DNA of 64,000 nt, from assembly GCF_009911795.1 (NCBI RefSeq), contig NZ_CP047898.1, positions 1-64,000 on the forward strand, read 5' to 3'. A model generated the notes under the pieces. That model searched no databases, was not told where the DNA came from, and worked only from the letters and a program-made list of their open reading frames with translations. The position numbers and the translations under genes were made by a program. Origin of the DNA: Pseudarthrobacter psychrotolerans. Its GTDB lineage: Bacteria; Actinomycetota; Actinomycetes; Actinomycetales; Micrococcaceae. How positions within the stretch are numbered: position 1 is the first letter of the stretch; each line of letters opens with the position of its first letter. Positions 1-10,791 of this stretch are shown one piece after another.

Positions 1-337
1 GGGCCGGCGTCACAAACTCGGCACCGAAGCCGTCTGATGTGCTGATCCGCACCAGCCCCGAGAGCCGCCCCGGTCATCGCTGATGAGACCGGACAGCGAG
101 CCCAGGGTTTCCTCGATGGCCTCGGCGGCGGCTACCGCCGAGGCCCCGAGCCCGGTCAGTTCCCAGCCGTGGGGCTGCGTTCCAGTGTCCGGCCGCCCAG
201 TTGTCTGTCCAGGGCGAGGATGCGGCGGGAAATGGTTGTGTGGTTGTGCCTAATGTCTCGGCGACGGCGTTGAACCGGCCAAGGCGGGCCACCGTCAGCA
301 AAATCAGCAGGTCGTCCGGGCTCGGCAGCCGTCTCAC
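1..337 (-). pseudogene. LysR-family transcriptional regulator, N-terminal part, frameshifted
   Basis: The minus strand opens with a GTG at 337 behind a GAGAAGG ribosome site and encodes a LysR-type helix-turn-helix: VRRLPSPDDLLILLTVARLG, then FNAVAETLGTT and, after a one-base shift near 240, TISRRILALDRQLGGRTLE. A second shift near 175-180, in a C run, is needed to read on into HGWELTGLGASAV. The gene leaves the window at base 1, so the effector-binding domain is not seen. It is divergent from mmsB, so it probably regulates the mmsBA genes; that is inference from LysR gene layout. Both shifts are single-base losses in homopolymers and may be sequencing errors. Confidence 0.8.
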
Positions 338-474
338 GTGCGATCCTTCTCTTGATGCATCAGTGCACATAGTGTCTGTACTTTTTCTCCTTGATTGCAC
401 TGTAGCAGGGTGTGATGGTGGACACAGAGCGCCCGGCCCATCGGCTCGGACACCAAGCAAAGGAGCTTGCAATC
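338..474. promoter_or_regulatory. Divergent LysR / mmsB intergenic region
   Basis: These 137 bases separate the divergent LysR gene and mmsB. They contain a perfect 10-bp palindrome TGATGCATCA at 353-362, close to the LysR start, and the mmsB ribosome site AAAGGAG at 459-465. A LysR-regulated divergent promoter is expected here, but which bases are bound is inference. Confidence 0.4.
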
Positions 475-1377
475 ATGGCAGTAATCGGTTGGATCGGTCT
501 GGGAAACATGGGTGGCTCCATGTCGGCAAACCTTGCAAAGAGCGGGCACGACGTCCGTGGCTTTGACCTCAATCCGGCTGCGGTGGCAGCCGCTGAAGCC
601 GGGGGAGTGAAGCCGGCCCAGAGCATAGCCGACGCCGTTAACGGTGCGGACGTCGTGTTCACCATGCTGCCCAAGGGCGAGCATGCCAAGGCCGTGTACC
701 TCGGCGGGGACGGAGTCCTCGCCCACGCTGACAGTCGCACCCTCCTGGTGGATTCCTCCACCATCGATGTCGCCGCCGCGCAGGAACTGCACGACGCCGC
801 AGCTGCCGCCGGCTTCCGCTTCGTGGACGCTCCCGTTTCCGGTGGCATGAGCGGCGCCCAAGCCGGAACTCTCACGTTTATGGTGGGCGGCGAAGAAGGC
901 GCGGTGGCCGACGCCACCGGCTACATCGGCCCGATGGCCTCCAATATCATTCCCACGGGTGCGGCCACCACCGGCCAGGCAGCCAAGATCTGCAACAACC
1001 TGATGTTGTTCATCAACCTGGCCGCCACGGCAGAAGGGGCCGTCCTGGCGGACCGGCTGGGCCTGGACAAGCAGGTTTTCTGGGACATCGCCTCGGTCTC
1101 CTCGGGCGACAGCTGGGCCCTGCGCACCTGGTATCCCGTTCCCGGGTTGTTTCCACTTCCGCTGCAGACAATGACTTCGCGCCCACCTTCACCACGGAGC
1201 TGGCCAACAAGGACATCGGCTTGGCCATCAGCGCCGCCGAGGACACCGGAACGCCGCTCGAAATCGGCAGGCACGTCCAGCAGTTGTTCCAGCGGCTCGT
1301 CGACGCCGGGCAGTCCGGCAAGGACTGCTCCATGATCATCAAACTCGCGGACGGGTCGCTGGACTCCACCGTTTAGT
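475..1377 (+). pseudogene. mmsB: 3-hydroxyisobutyrate dehydrogenase (frameshifted)
   Basis: Oxidises 3-hydroxyisobutyrate to methylmalonate semialdehyde with NAD in valine catabolism. The ATG at 475 follows AAAGGAG. The protein starts with the dinucleotide-binding motif WIGLGNMGGSMSANLA, then has the substrate motif DAPVSGGMSGAQAGTLTFMV and the catalytic-lysine region GQAAKICNNLMLF. The frame breaks near 1143, where CCCGGG appears to have lost a G. Read in the other frame it continues DNDFAPTFTTELANKDIGLA and ends DGSLDSTV at the TAG at 1375-1377, giving the usual family length of about 300 residues. The next gene, mmsA, follows by 66 bases and acts on its product, so the two form an operon. 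Confidence 0.88.
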
Positions 1378-1443
1378 CAGCCGGCACGCATCCGCCGGAC
1401 CTCGCCGAACTGCCCCAAGAACTGCCCCAGGAAAGAGATCACC

Positions 1444-2910
1444 ATGCAAACCATTCCGCACTTCATCAACGGGCCGCATCAGCGATGCTGAGCGCTTCGG
1501 TCCCGTCTTCCAACCCGGCAACGGGAGAGCAGGAAAACAGGTTGCCTTCGCCTCCGCCGCCCGGGTGGAGGAAGCCGTTGCCGGGCCAAGGCTGCGCTTC
1601 CCGGCTGCGGGCCACCAGCTTGGCCAAGCGCACCAACATTTTCTTCCGGGTGCGTGAGATCCTGATGCAGCGCAAACCCGAGCTAGCGGCCATTCTCACG
1701 AGCGAGCATGGCAAGGTACTCTCGACGCAGAGGGAGAGATCTCGCGCGGCCTGGAGAACATCGAATTCGCCACCGGCTGTCTCACATGCTCAAGGGTGAA
1801 CGGTCCGAGCAGGTCTCCAACGGCGTGGACGTGCACTCCGTCCGGCAGCCCGTCGGCGTGGTGGCGTGTATTACGCCCTTCAACTTTCCAGCGATGGTGC
1901 CGCTGTGGATGATCGGCAGCGCGCTCGCCTGCGGCAATACGGTGCTGCTCAAGCCCAGCGAAAAAGACCCATCGTCGGCTGTGTTCATCGCAGAGGTCTT
2001 CGCCGAAGCAGGGTTGCCGGCGGGCGTCCTGAACGTGGTCCATGGCGATAAGGAGGCGGTGGACGTCCTGCTGGAACATCCGGACGTCAAGGCTGTCAGC
2101 TTCGTCGGTTCAACGCCCATCGCGCAGTCCATCTACAAACGCGCCGCCGATAACGGCAGCGCGTCCAGCCCTCGGCGGAGCGAAGAACCACATGGTGGTC
2201 CTGCCCGACGCCGATTTGGACATGGCAGCCGATGCGGCGATTTCCGCGGCCTACGTTCGGCCGGTGAACGCTGCATGGCTGTAAGCGTGCTGGTGGCCGT
2301 GGGGAACATCGCCGATGACCTGGTTGCGGCAATCACCAGCCGGATGGCTACGCTCAAGATCGGCCCCGGCACCGACCCGTCCTCGCAGATGGGGCCGCTG
2401 ATCACGGCAGAACACCGCGACAGAGTTGCCTCCTACGTGGCCGGCGCCGAAAACGAAGGCGCCACCGTCGTCGTCGACGGACGCACCCTGGACTTTGATT
2501 CGAACGGCTTCTTCATCGGCGTCAGCCTCGTGGATCATGTCAAACCGGGCATGAAGGTCTACGACGACGAAATCTTCGGCCCGGTCCTGTCCGTGGTCCG
2601 GGTAGCCAGCTATAGCGACGCCGTACGGTTGGTCAATGAGAACGAGTTTGGCAATGGTGTGCCATCTTCACACGCGACGGCGGCGCCCGGCAATTCGAGT
2701 TCGACGTCGAGGCCGGGATGGTGGGTGTCAACGTGCCGATCCCGGTGCCGGTGGGACTTCTCCTTCGGCGGCTGGAAGAATTCCCTGTTCGGCGACACGC
2801 ACATGTACGGACCGGAAGCATCCGCTTCTACACGCGGGGCAAGGTGGTGAGACGCGCTGGCCCGATCCTGCCACGTCGTCATCGACCTCGGCTTCCCGCA
2901 GGTGGACTAG
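1444..2910 (+). pseudogene. mmsA: Methylmalonate-semialdehyde dehydrogenase, CoA-acylating (multiply frameshifted)
   Basis: An aldehyde dehydrogenase that turns methylmalonate semialdehyde into propionyl-CoA. Starts MQTIPHFINGRRISDAERF at the ATG at 1444 and ends GFPQVD at the TAG at 2908-2910. Pieces in three frames join into one full-length family member of about 490 residues: FNPATGEQE, WRATSLAKRTNIFFRVREIL, QPVGVVACITPFNFPAMVPL, SFVGSTPIAQSIY, the catalytic-cysteine motif GERCMA near 2270, EIFGPVLSVVR and the C-terminal SFGGWKNSLFGD. At least six single-base shifts are needed, for example near 1475, 1560, 1720, 2155, 2250, 2665 and 2760. So many, all at G/C runs, is more like poor base calling than decay. 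Confidence 0.85.
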
Positions 2911-2941
2911 GAAGTAGCTGGACGAGCCAACTGCCCGGAAG

Positions 2942-3450
2942 CTAGCCGTTCATGATGTCGGAGCGGCGCTTCATGTAGTCCTCCATGGCCAGCTCGCCGT
3001 TGCTGTACTGCTGGTCAAGTTCGGCCAGTTTCCGGGCACGGTATCCCTGCGGGCCCGACGGCGGCAGGGAATGGCGGGGCGGCAGGCTGCTGCGGTGCTT
3101 CCGCGCGCTGATCGGGCACCGGCTGACCATTGGCTTGCGGCTGGCCGTACGGCGGGAACTGCTGGTCTGCAGATGGAATCGGCTGCATGGGCGGCAACGG
3201 CTGGCTCGGCGGCAGAGGCTGTGGCTCATGACCTGGCGGAAGCCGCCACTCATGTAATCCTGCTGCGTGTAGCCGTCACGGGGCTGTTTGTTCTGCTGTC
3301 CGGGTACTGTTCGCTGCCGGGGAACTGCTCGGGGTAGCGTCCGGAAAAGCTCTGCTCCTGGTTCCGTTTGTTGACGGACTTCCGGTACATCCGCATCGCC
3401 ATCGGTATCACGAACGACAGAATGATGATCCAGAAAAACATGCTGTTCAC
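2942..3450 (-). pseudogene. Small membrane-anchored SHOCT-domain-like protein (frameshifted)
   Basis: The minus strand has a GTG at 3450 (ATG alternative at 3441) and encodes FFWIIILSFVIPMAMRMYRK, a single N-terminal membrane helix. A proline/glutamine-rich middle follows, then a C-terminal short helical hairpin ARKLAELDQQYSNGELAMED ending YMKRRSDIMNG. That ending resembles SHOCT domains, which occur at the C-end of short actinobacterial membrane proteins. The middle is split over two frames by one or two base losses near 3060 and 3245. It lies downstream of the winged-helix gene on the same strand. Function unknown. Confidence 0.6.
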
Positions 3451-3482
3451 GGTGTAGCGCCTCTCATATGTGTCCTTCCAGC

Positions 3483-4663
3483 TTAGCCCCGGAGCCCACA
3501 CGCGCGGCCGGATCCCAGGTAGGCCCCATACCGGTCCACGGCATCCTGCGCGGCGTCGTCCAGCGCCGGGCCCGCAGCAGCGAACAAGCGGATGTCCAGC
3601 TCACAGCGGCCGGCGGACATGTGTGCCGCCAAGAGCCGGCCATCCGCCCGTCCAGCAGCACCACATGCATGGGCGCCCCGGCAACCGGGAACGCCGGCGC
3701 GCTGCCACCCAGATAGTGCCGGGTGGCTGAATATCCATCACGTATTCGTCGTAGCACTGGATCAGGTCGAGCCGCGGTCCGGACGCCGGTCCGGCCCCGC
3801 CGCTGCCGTCCGCACCGGCGTCGAAATAATGCACGACGCCGTCAATCACCGAGGTTGCCAGGGTTTCGGGAGCTGCCGCCAGACACTGTTGGAGGCCGAG
3901 CCGGACGTCGGCCATGGTGAGCCCGGACCAATCGGCGCAGTCCTTGACCGTGGCCGGGCCGCGGCTGGTGAAGTAGCGCCGGACCAGCTCACTGAGGGCT
4001 TCGGCCCGGGTCGGCGGCAGTGCGGGGCCGGGAGGCACCCGCCGTCAAAGAGGGCGTAGGTGTGCTTCAGGGCACTGCCAGGACTGCGCACCGGCGACCC
4101 GCTGGCAGGATCCGCTGATCTCGGCGTGCATGATCACGTAGGCCAGCCCGAAGCCGGTGGCCGCGAACCCTTCGTCCCGAAGCCGCGCAGCCAGCTGTTC
4201 CCGGGTCAGGTGGTGCCCGCCCCGGACGGCTTCGGCCAGGACCTGCCGCTCCGGCCGCGGCGGCCGCATCAATCCCGGTCCGCCGGTACATGCCCGCGTT
4301 GCCCTGGTGAAGCCGCGGCGCGGACAAGGCCGTCAGCCAGCGAAGATCCGCCCGGTGCACAAAATGCCAGTGGGCCTCAGGATATGCGTGCGGAGGATGT
4401 GCCCGTCGGACACCGACTGCTCAACCTCCGTGGCTGTGGCCACCTCAGCAGCGGCAGCAACACGATGAGACGCCGCCCCGGAGGCAGCTCCGGAAAAGCC
4501 GGTCCGTTGCGCCAGGCTCCAGCGGGCGTAGGGGAACTCCTGGGCCTGGACAGCCAGCAGGTGCCGGACAGCGTCCTCGGCAGACGCCAAGCCGGCCGCG
4601 CAGTCGTTGGGCGTGAAGCCGCCGCCGCACCACCTCAGCCGGATTCATGGCCGCCTGCGTCAC
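3483..4663 (-). pseudogene. Winged-helix DNA-binding domain protein (HTH_42 / YcaQ-like), frameshifted
   Basis: Pieces over several minus-strand frames form one gene from the ATG at 4663 (MTQAAMNPAEVVRRRL) to the TAA at 3483-3485. Family signatures are HLLAVQAQEFPYARWSLAQR, RTHILRPT-HFVHRADLRW, APRLHQGNAGMYRRTG, a winged-helix repeat EALSELVRRYFTSRGPATV with DCADWSGL, and the C-terminal CYDEYVMD. These belong to the widespread winged-helix family PF06224, whose best-known members unhook DNA interstrand crosslinks; many others are unassigned. At least four single-base shifts interrupt it. It follows the GDSL hydrolase by 33 bases, suggesting co-transcription. Confidence 0.72.
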
Positions 4664-4696
4664 CGTGCGCCCGCGTCACGCCGCACCCGGCTGTCT

Positions 4697-5551
4697 CTAG
4701 CGCCGGGCGTCGGTGGTGCCCAGCGGACCTCGCCGGAACCCAACGGAACGCCGGGCCGAACACAGGTCCGGCGTCGGACGTTTTGCGGTGATTCCGTCGC
4801 CGGAAGAGCGGTGGCGCACCCGCCGCACCACCCACGGAACAAAGTACTCGGCGGGCCCACACCAGGTCTCGGAGCGGGCTGCGCGCCACGTGCGGGCGGG
4901 CAAAGGCTTGGCCGGAGCGGCTCGAGCGTGTGGTTCACGTTCAGCGATTCCAGCACCATGGCCGCGATGGTGTGGTGCCCCAGCGGCGAAAAATGCAGGC
5001 GGTCCTCGTCCCACATCTGCGGATCGTTCAGCTGCTTGAGCGACCACATGTCGGCGATGATGGCATCATGGCGGGCGGCCACGGTGCGCAGGTTCTCGTT
5101 GTAGATCGCCACCTTGCTCCGGACCGTCCCAGGACCGAGGAACCGGTATCCGGACCGTTGAACAGCACCACCGTGGCGCCGCCCATGGACAGGATCTGGA
5201 CCACAGAATCAAGTTTTCGGCGAGGGCGTCGGGTCTCCGCCGGGCCTGATGAGATCGTTGCCGCCGGCGGAGAGTGTTACCAGGTCCGGCTTCAGCGCCA
5301 GGCACGGAGCAAGCTGCTGGTCCACGATCTGCTGCAGGAGCCGGCCGCGGACGGCCAGGTTCGCGTAGGCGAAGTCCGACTGGCTCCGGCCCAGTTCCTC
5401 GGCCACCCGGTCCGCCCACCGCGGAAGCCGCCGGGGCTCGTTTGGTTCCGGGTCGCCGATGCCCTCCGTGAACGAATCTCCCATCGCTACATAACGGCTC
5501 CAGGGGTGAGCCGCCGTGGCCGTGGCGGACTCTGCATGGCTTTTGCGTCAT
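4697..5551 (-). pseudogene. SGNH/GDSL-family hydrolase (frameshifted)
   Basis: An esterase-like fold of about 280 residues. From the ATG at 5551 (behind AGGATAGGA) the frame soon shifts, then gives WSRYVAMGDSFTEGIGDPEP. This is block I of SGNH hydrolases with the nucleophile serine in GDSFTEG. Later come the block III motif SAGGNDL and the catalytic Asp/His block as DEDRLHFSPLGHHTIAAMVL. The C-end reads EYFVPWVVRRVRHRSSGDGI and stops at the TAG at 4697-4699. Shifts lie near 5535, 5215, 5150 and 4920. Its substrate cannot be told from sequence. All catalytic blocks remain visible, so the product was likely active before any base-calling errors. Confidence 0.8.
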
Positions 5552-5621
5552 TCACGTCCTATCCTGCCTCCTCCCTCACAAGCTACGCCACCGTAGGTAG
5601 TTACCCCGGGTAACTGTAAGA

Positions 5622-6266
5622 ATGGAAACCATGACTGACGCCCAAGTATTTCCCGCCCCTGTTGTTCTGTGTCCCGGCCGGACACCAGCGCGCCGGAAAG
5701 CCGCTGCTGGTGCTGCTGCACGGCTACGGCGCCAACGAGCAGGACCTCCTAGCCTTGCGGACATGCTTCCCGAAGATTTTGGTTGCCTCACTCCGGGCGC
5801 CCTGCCACGGGTCCCGGTTTTATGTGGTTCCCCCTGACGGCCTCCATCGAATACACGCTCGACGCCGTCAAGGCGGCAGCCGTCTATGTGGAGGACTGGA
5901 TCGACACCGTCAAAGCCGACCATCCGACGGTGACGCTGCTCGGCTTTTCCATGGGAATGGCCATGGCCACCACGCTGCTCCGGCAGCGCCCCGCTGACTA
6001 CGCCGCCGTCGTCGGCTTTCCGGCTTTGTGGTCAACGCGGACGGTGACCCAGCTTCAAGGATGGCGAACTGGACGGCACAGTGCCGCTCTTCTGGGCCGG
6101 GACCAGCAGACCCGTGATCACCGCCGACAAGATCGACTACACCATGGCTGGGTGCGTGGGCACGTCAAGCTCACCAAGGTGCTCTACACGGCATGTGGCA
6201 TGGCATCAACCAGCAGGAAATCGGCCACGTTCCGAGTTCCTTACGCACGAGGTGCTGTACAAGTAG
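5622..6266 (+). pseudogene. Alpha/beta hydrolase, phospholipase/carboxylesterase family (frameshifted)
   Basis: Starts at ATG 5622 or, more likely, 5631 (MTDAQVFPAPVVLC). The oxyanion motif LLVLLHGYGANEQDLLAL, the start of the lid ADMLPEDF, the nucleophile elbow VTLLGFSMGMAMATTLL and a C-terminal histidine region MWHGINQQEIGHVSEFL fit the small serine-esterase family PF02230. Fragments lie in all three frames, needing about six one-base corrections between 5650 and 6210. It ends LYK at the TAG at 6264-6266, directly before a strong hairpin. Substrate unknown. Confidence 0.78.
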
Positions 6267-6277
6267 AACGCACGACG

Positions 6278-6306
6278 GCGGCCGGCGGCACAGTGCCGCC
6301 GGCCGC
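6278..6306 (+). terminator. Strong hairpin after the esterase gene
   Basis: Two perfectly complementary 14-base arms, GCGGCCGGCGGCAC and GTGCCGCCGGCCGC, flank a single A, 11 bases after the esterase stop. The T tract after it is poor (TTACGCTGT), so it may terminate inefficiently or act in both directions. Confidence 0.6.
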
Positions 6307-6334
6307 TTACGCTGTCCTCGCCGCCCAGGCTTAG

Positions 6335-7966
6335 CTCGATCCACCGGTCGGGTTGAGGTTGTAGCGGCGGTTTAAACGGAGAATGCCTGTCGGATCGGGA
6401 AAATGGGGTTTGTCTAGAACTCCGTTTGGCCAATCCGAGAGGCATCTCGTAAGTGCAACTTTTCCATAGATCCACGCGCGTGTCAGCCGCGTTCGATGAT
6501 TCCAACCTCGTGTCGGCCGCAGGTCTGGTCCCGGCGATGGCGCTGGCGGTGAAAACCTGCCTTGGCGAACTCGCTATCAGTGGCTGACGCTGCCCGGATA
6601 CTTCGGCGCGAATGCGGGTTGAAGGTCACCGCGCTGGTCGCGGGCATGGTCGCTGGGCCGATTCCATCGATGACATGGCCTTGTTGCGTCACGGCGGATA
6701 AGAAACTTTTCGCCGTGCATATGCCCGTCGACTTTGGATCGTCCTGCGCTCGTTCACCTTCGGCCATGTCCGCCAGCTCGACGCCCTCGCCGCACGGTGG
6801 CTGGTGAACGTGGCCGCCGTGGCCCCGATCACCTCCGGTATCGATGATTACGCTCTGGTCGATATCGACGACACATCAAGGAAGTCCACGGCTACCGGAA
6901 ACAGGGTTCCGGCTACGGTTACTCCGGGGTCCGGGGATTGAACGCGCTGATCGGATCCTCTCGACCGCGACCGCGGCGCCGGTCATCATCGGCGCGAGGC
7001 TGCGCAAGGGAAGCTCCGGCTCCCCGCGCGGGCGGGAAGTTCATCGCTGACATCCTTGCCACCGTCAAACGGCTGCGCGGCAAGGATGCCACGGGCTGGT
7101 GCTGCTGCGTGCCGACAGTGCCTTCTACGGCCACCCGGTCGTCGCCGCTGCCCACCGCGCAGGCGCGAAAGTGTCCATTACCGCCCGGATGGACCCGGCC
7201 GTCAAACGCGCCATCGCCACCATCAACGAGCACGCCTGGACCACCATCGAGTACACCGACGCGGTCCGCGATGAAACCACCGGGGCCTGGATTTCCTCGG
7301 CGGAAGTCGCCGAAACCGCCTTCACCGCCTTCGTGGGCCGAAGAAAGCCGAACGCATCCACGGGCGCCTGTCGTGCGCGGATCCCGGAACTGAACGCCAA
7401 AGCAGGCGCAGGCAACAGACCCTGTTCGACACCCACCGCTTCCACGCCTTCTTCACCACCAGCGCCCTGGACACCGTCACCGCAGACAAAACCCACCGCC
7501 AGCACGCCATCATCGAGCAGATTAACGCGGACCTCAAAGACAGTGCCCTGGCGCACCTGCCCTCGGGAAAGTTCACCGCCAACGCAGCCTGGCTGGTCCT
7601 GGCGAGCATCGCATTCAACCTCTCGCGCGCCATCGGCACTCTTGCCGGCCCTGACCTGGGCAAAGCACGCAGCGGAACCATCCGCCGAAAACTCATCACC
7701 GTCCCCGCCAGGATCGCGACCTCGGCACGGAAAATCGTCCTGCACCTGCCCGCTCACTGGCCCTGGGAAACCAGCTGGTCACGCCTCTTCGAAGCGGCCT
7801 GCGGGCCACCACGTACTGCCACCATCTGACCACCCAGCCGATCCGGCGCAACCAGGACCACGGAACACCACCGGCAGCAAGGCCGGCAACCCCCTCATGC
7901 CCATCGACCAAACCGGACCAAGATCAGAACGACCCACCCAATCAAACCCCGACCGGTGGATCGAGG
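6335..7966 (+). mobile_element. IS1380-family insertion sequence with 5-bp target duplication
   Basis: The 1.63-kb element is bounded by inverted ends: CTCGATCCACCGGTCGGG at 6335-6352 on the left, and its complement at 7948-7966 on the right. CTTAG occurs directly outside both ends (6330-6334 and 7967-7971) and is the target duplication. The left end lacks one C relative to the right, in line with the base-loss pattern of this region. The insertion lies between genes, after the esterase hairpin, and broke no gene. Confidence 0.88.
6453..7829 (+). pseudogene. IS1380-family transposase (frameshifted)
   Basis: A DDE transposase starting at the GTG at 6453 (VQLFHRSTRVSAAFDD, typical for the family) and ending at the TGA at 7827-7829. 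Recognisable parts are LVSAAGLVPAMALAVKT, VRQLDALAARWLVNVAAVAP, DYALVDIDDTIKEVHGYRKQ, LLRADSAFYGHPVVAAAHRA and INADLKDSALAHLPSGKF. At least six single-base shifts split it over three frames, so as printed it cannot make an enzyme. Its intact ends and target duplication indicate recent arrival, which again points to sequence error. Confidence 0.85.
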
Positions 7967-7984
7967 CTTAGTCAGCCTGCTAAA

Positions 7985-8218
7985 TCAGGCCTCCGGGGCC
8001 ACGACCTTAACGGTCTGCGCGTTGACGTTGACCGTGTCGCCGTTGTGCAGCTGGCGTCCGCGGCGGTCCTCGATCGCGCCGTTGACCTTGACGAGGCCGT
8101 TTTTGATCAGCTCAGCGGCTTCTACGCCGTCCTCCACCAGGCTGGCGAGCTTCAGGAGCTGGCCAAGACGGATCATGCTGTCGCGGATGGGGATCTCTTG
8201 AATGTCCTGGTTGCTCAT
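7985..8218 (-). CDS. S4-domain RNA-binding protein
   Basis: An intact 77-residue protein that is almost entirely an S4 domain: IRLGQLLKLASLVEDGVEAA, then ELIKNGLVKVNGAIEDRRGR and a C-terminal VNVNAQTVKVVAPEA. S4 domains bind structured RNA; free-standing ones of this size (YbcJ/YaaA-like) associate with ribosomes or tRNA-like structures in other bacteria. It is divergent from the exporter gene starting at 8252, leaving only 33 bases between start codons, and its 3' end is just beyond the insertion sequence. Confidence 0.85.
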   Translation of the reverse strand: MSNQDIQEIPIRDSMIRLGQLLKLASLVEDGVEAAELIKNGLVKVNGAIEDRRGRQLHNGDTVNVNAQTVKVVAPEA

Positions 8219-8251
8219 ACAAGTAATAATGCCTGACGTAAGGTGAATCCA

Positions 8252-9278
8252 ATGACCCACACCCCCCGGCTGCCGCGGTTCGCGGGGCTCCCGCTGGCCG
8301 TCGGCGCGGGACTGGCCATTCCCGTCCAGGGCCGGATCAACGGCGCCCTCGGCGTCCGGCTCGACGACGGCATCGCCGCGGCCGTGGTGGGTTCAGTACC
8401 GGCCTGGTGGTGATGATCCTGATCTCCCTGATCCTGCCCAGCGGCCGCGCCGGTCTCGCCAGGATCCTGCCGGCGGTCCGGACCCGGGTCTTCCCGCCGT
8501 CGTACGTCCTGGCCGGCGGAATCGGTGCCCTCTTTGTCTTCTCGCAGTCCTTCACCGTGGGCATCCTGGCGTGGCCCTGTTTACCGTCGCCGCCGTGACC
8601 GGGCAGACCCTGAGCGGGCTGCTGGTGGACCGGCTGGGCATCGGACCAGCAGGAAAGAGGGCCGTGACTCCCATGCGGATCATCGGCTGCTTGCTGACGG
8701 TCGCCGCCGTCGCCTGGGCAGTTTCGCCGCGGCTGGCCGGCTCCCCGGGCTCCCCGGGCGCTCCTGCGGACGGAGGCGGCGGGCTGGAAACTTTGGTTCT
8801 TCCGTTGATCCTCCCTGTCCTGGCCGGGTTCCTGATGAGTTTCCAGCAGCCATGAACGGGACGGCGACGGTCCACTACGGTTCGCCCATCGCCGCCACGC
8901 TGGTGAACTTCGTGGCCGGCGCGGTGTTCCTGTGGATTGCCTTGGCCATCAAGGTGGCTGTTTTTGGGCCGGGCAATCCGCTGCCGGCCGAGTGGTGGTA
9001 CTACCTGGGCGGGCCCATGGGCTGCGTGTTCATCGGCCTGGGTGCGCTGCTGGTCCGCAGCCTGGGAGTCCTGGTGACCGGACTCGGCATGATCGCCGGA
9101 CAGCTCCTGGGCTCCCTGGGGCTGGACCTTCTGGTGCCGGCCCCGGGGAGCATCGTGGCCCCGGCCACCGTCCTGGGCACACTGCTGACGCTGGCCGCCA
9201 TCATCCTGGCCACCTTGCCGTGGCCGCGGGGCGTCTTTCGGAGGCAGGCAGTTTCCGGAGGCAGCGGCCGTAGGCTAG
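8252..9278 (+). pseudogene. YdcZ/DUF606-type DMT-family membrane transporter (frameshifted)
   Basis: From the ATG at 8252 the protein reads LPLAVGAGLAIPVQGRINGA, the signature of the DUF606 half of DMT exporters, followed by hydrophobic segments such as LVVMILISLIL. A second, homologous half begins LPVLAGFLMSFQQAMNGTAT and continues TLVNFVAGAVFLWIALAIKV. About 8-10 membrane helices result. Breaks occur near 8392, 8570 and 8850, and one near 9235 decides the stop, so the end at 9276-9278 is approximate. Substrate unknown. Confidence 0.72.
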
Positions 9279-9405
9279 GACACGCAGTTCTCTGCGTCTT
9301 GTTCCTTCGCCCGCCCCGCCCGCACCCAGCGGTGCTGCACCCAGGTGCAGCGGGGCCAGATACCCGCGGACCGCACCCAGCGCCCTGTAGAAATTGGAGT
9401 CCACC

Positions 9406-10789
9406 ATGGCAGCAAAATCCGTACTCGACCAGGTCATTTCCCTTTCCAAGCGAAGGGTTTTGTGTTCCAGGCCGGTGAAATCTACGGAGGCTCCCGTTCT
9501 GCCTGGGACTACGGACCCCTGGGTGCCGAGCTGAAGGAAAACATCAAGCGCCAGTGGTGGCAGTCCATGGTCCGCGGCCGCGAGGACGTGGTGGGCCTGG
9601 ATTCCTCGGTCATCCTGCCCCGCCAGGTATGGGAAGCTTCCGGCCACGTTGACGTCTTCTCGGACCCGCTCGTTGAATGCCTTTCCTGCCACAAGCGCTA
9701 CCGTGCGGACCACCTCGAGGAAGAGTACGAGGAAAAGAAGGGCCGCCCCGCCGAGAACGGCCTGAAGGACATTGCCTGCGTCAACTGCGGCACCCGCGGC
9801 GAATGGACCGAACCCCAGGAATTCTCCGGCCTGCTCAAGACCTTCCTCGGCCCGGTGGCCAGCGAGGAAGGCATGCACTACCTGCGCCCGGAAACGGCCC
9901 AGGGCATTTTGTGAACTTCAGCAACGTCCTCACCACGTCCCGCAAGAAGCCGCCGTTCGGCATCGGCCAGATCGGCAAGTCCTTCCGCAACGAGATCACA
10001 CCCGGCAACTTCATCTTCCGCACCCGTGAATTCGAGCAGATGGAAATGGAGTTCTTCGTTGAGCCCGGCACGGACGAAGAGTGGCACCAGTACTGGATGA
10101 AAGAGCGCATGTCCTGGTACACCGGCCTGGGCATCCGGGAAGAGAACCTGCGCTTCTTCGAACACCCGTTGGAAAAGCTGAGCCACTACTCCAAGGGCAC
10201 CACCGACATCGAATACCGTTTCGGCTTCCAGGGCTCGGAATGGGGGGAGCTCGAAGGCATCGCCAACCGCACGGACTTCGACCTCTCCACGCACTCCAAG
10301 GCTTCCGGCCAGGACCTGAGCTACTTCAACCAGGCCACCAACGAGCGCTACACCCCGTACGTGATCGAGCCGGCCGCGGGCCTGACCCGTTCCTTCATGG
10401 CGTTCCTGGTGGACGCGTACACCGAAGACGAGGCACCCAACGCCAAGGGCGGCGTCGATGTCCGTACCGTCCTCCGCCTTGACCCGCGCCTGGCTCCCGT
10501 CAAGGCCGCGGTGCTGCCGCTGAGCCGCAACGAGGACCTCTCGCCGAAGGCCAAGGACTTGGGCGCGCAGCTGCGCAAGAACTGGAACATCGACTTCGAC
10601 GACGCCGGCGCGATCGGCCGCCGCTACCGCCGCCAGGATGAGATCGGCACCCCGTTCTGCATCACCGTGGACTTCGACACCCTTGAGGACCAGGCCGTGA
10701 CCATCCGCGAACGCGACACCATGAGCCAGGAACGCGTCTCGCTGGACAAGGTGGAAGGCTACCTGGCCGCCCGCCTGATCGGCGCCTGA
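9406..10789 (+). pseudogene. glyS: Glycine--tRNA ligase (frameshifted twice, probably sequencing error)
   Basis: The dimeric, eukaryote-like class II glycyl-tRNA synthetase, normally the only such enzyme in these bacteria. The start is [19 protein letters not shown]. Motifs include [19 protein letters not shown], the zinc-like cysteines LSCHKRY and VNCGTRGEW, class II motif 2 [20 protein letters not shown] and motif 3-like [14 protein letters not shown], with the anticodon-binding domain from [14 protein letters not shown] on. The frame is lost near 9452 (AAGCGAAGGG, expected KRRGF) and near 9909 (GGCATTTTG, expected GIFVNFSN). Each fix is one added base, and between them the protein is perfectly conserved. 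A true double knock-out of this gene would be lethal. Length matches the family at about 461 residues. Confidence 0.92.
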
Positions 10790-10791
10790 GC

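Noticed and set aside
9279..9405. Possible T-box or other riboswitch upstream of glyS
   Set aside because: GCACCCAGCGGTGCTGCACC can fold locally, but I see no T-box consensus bulge or terminator/antiterminator pair.
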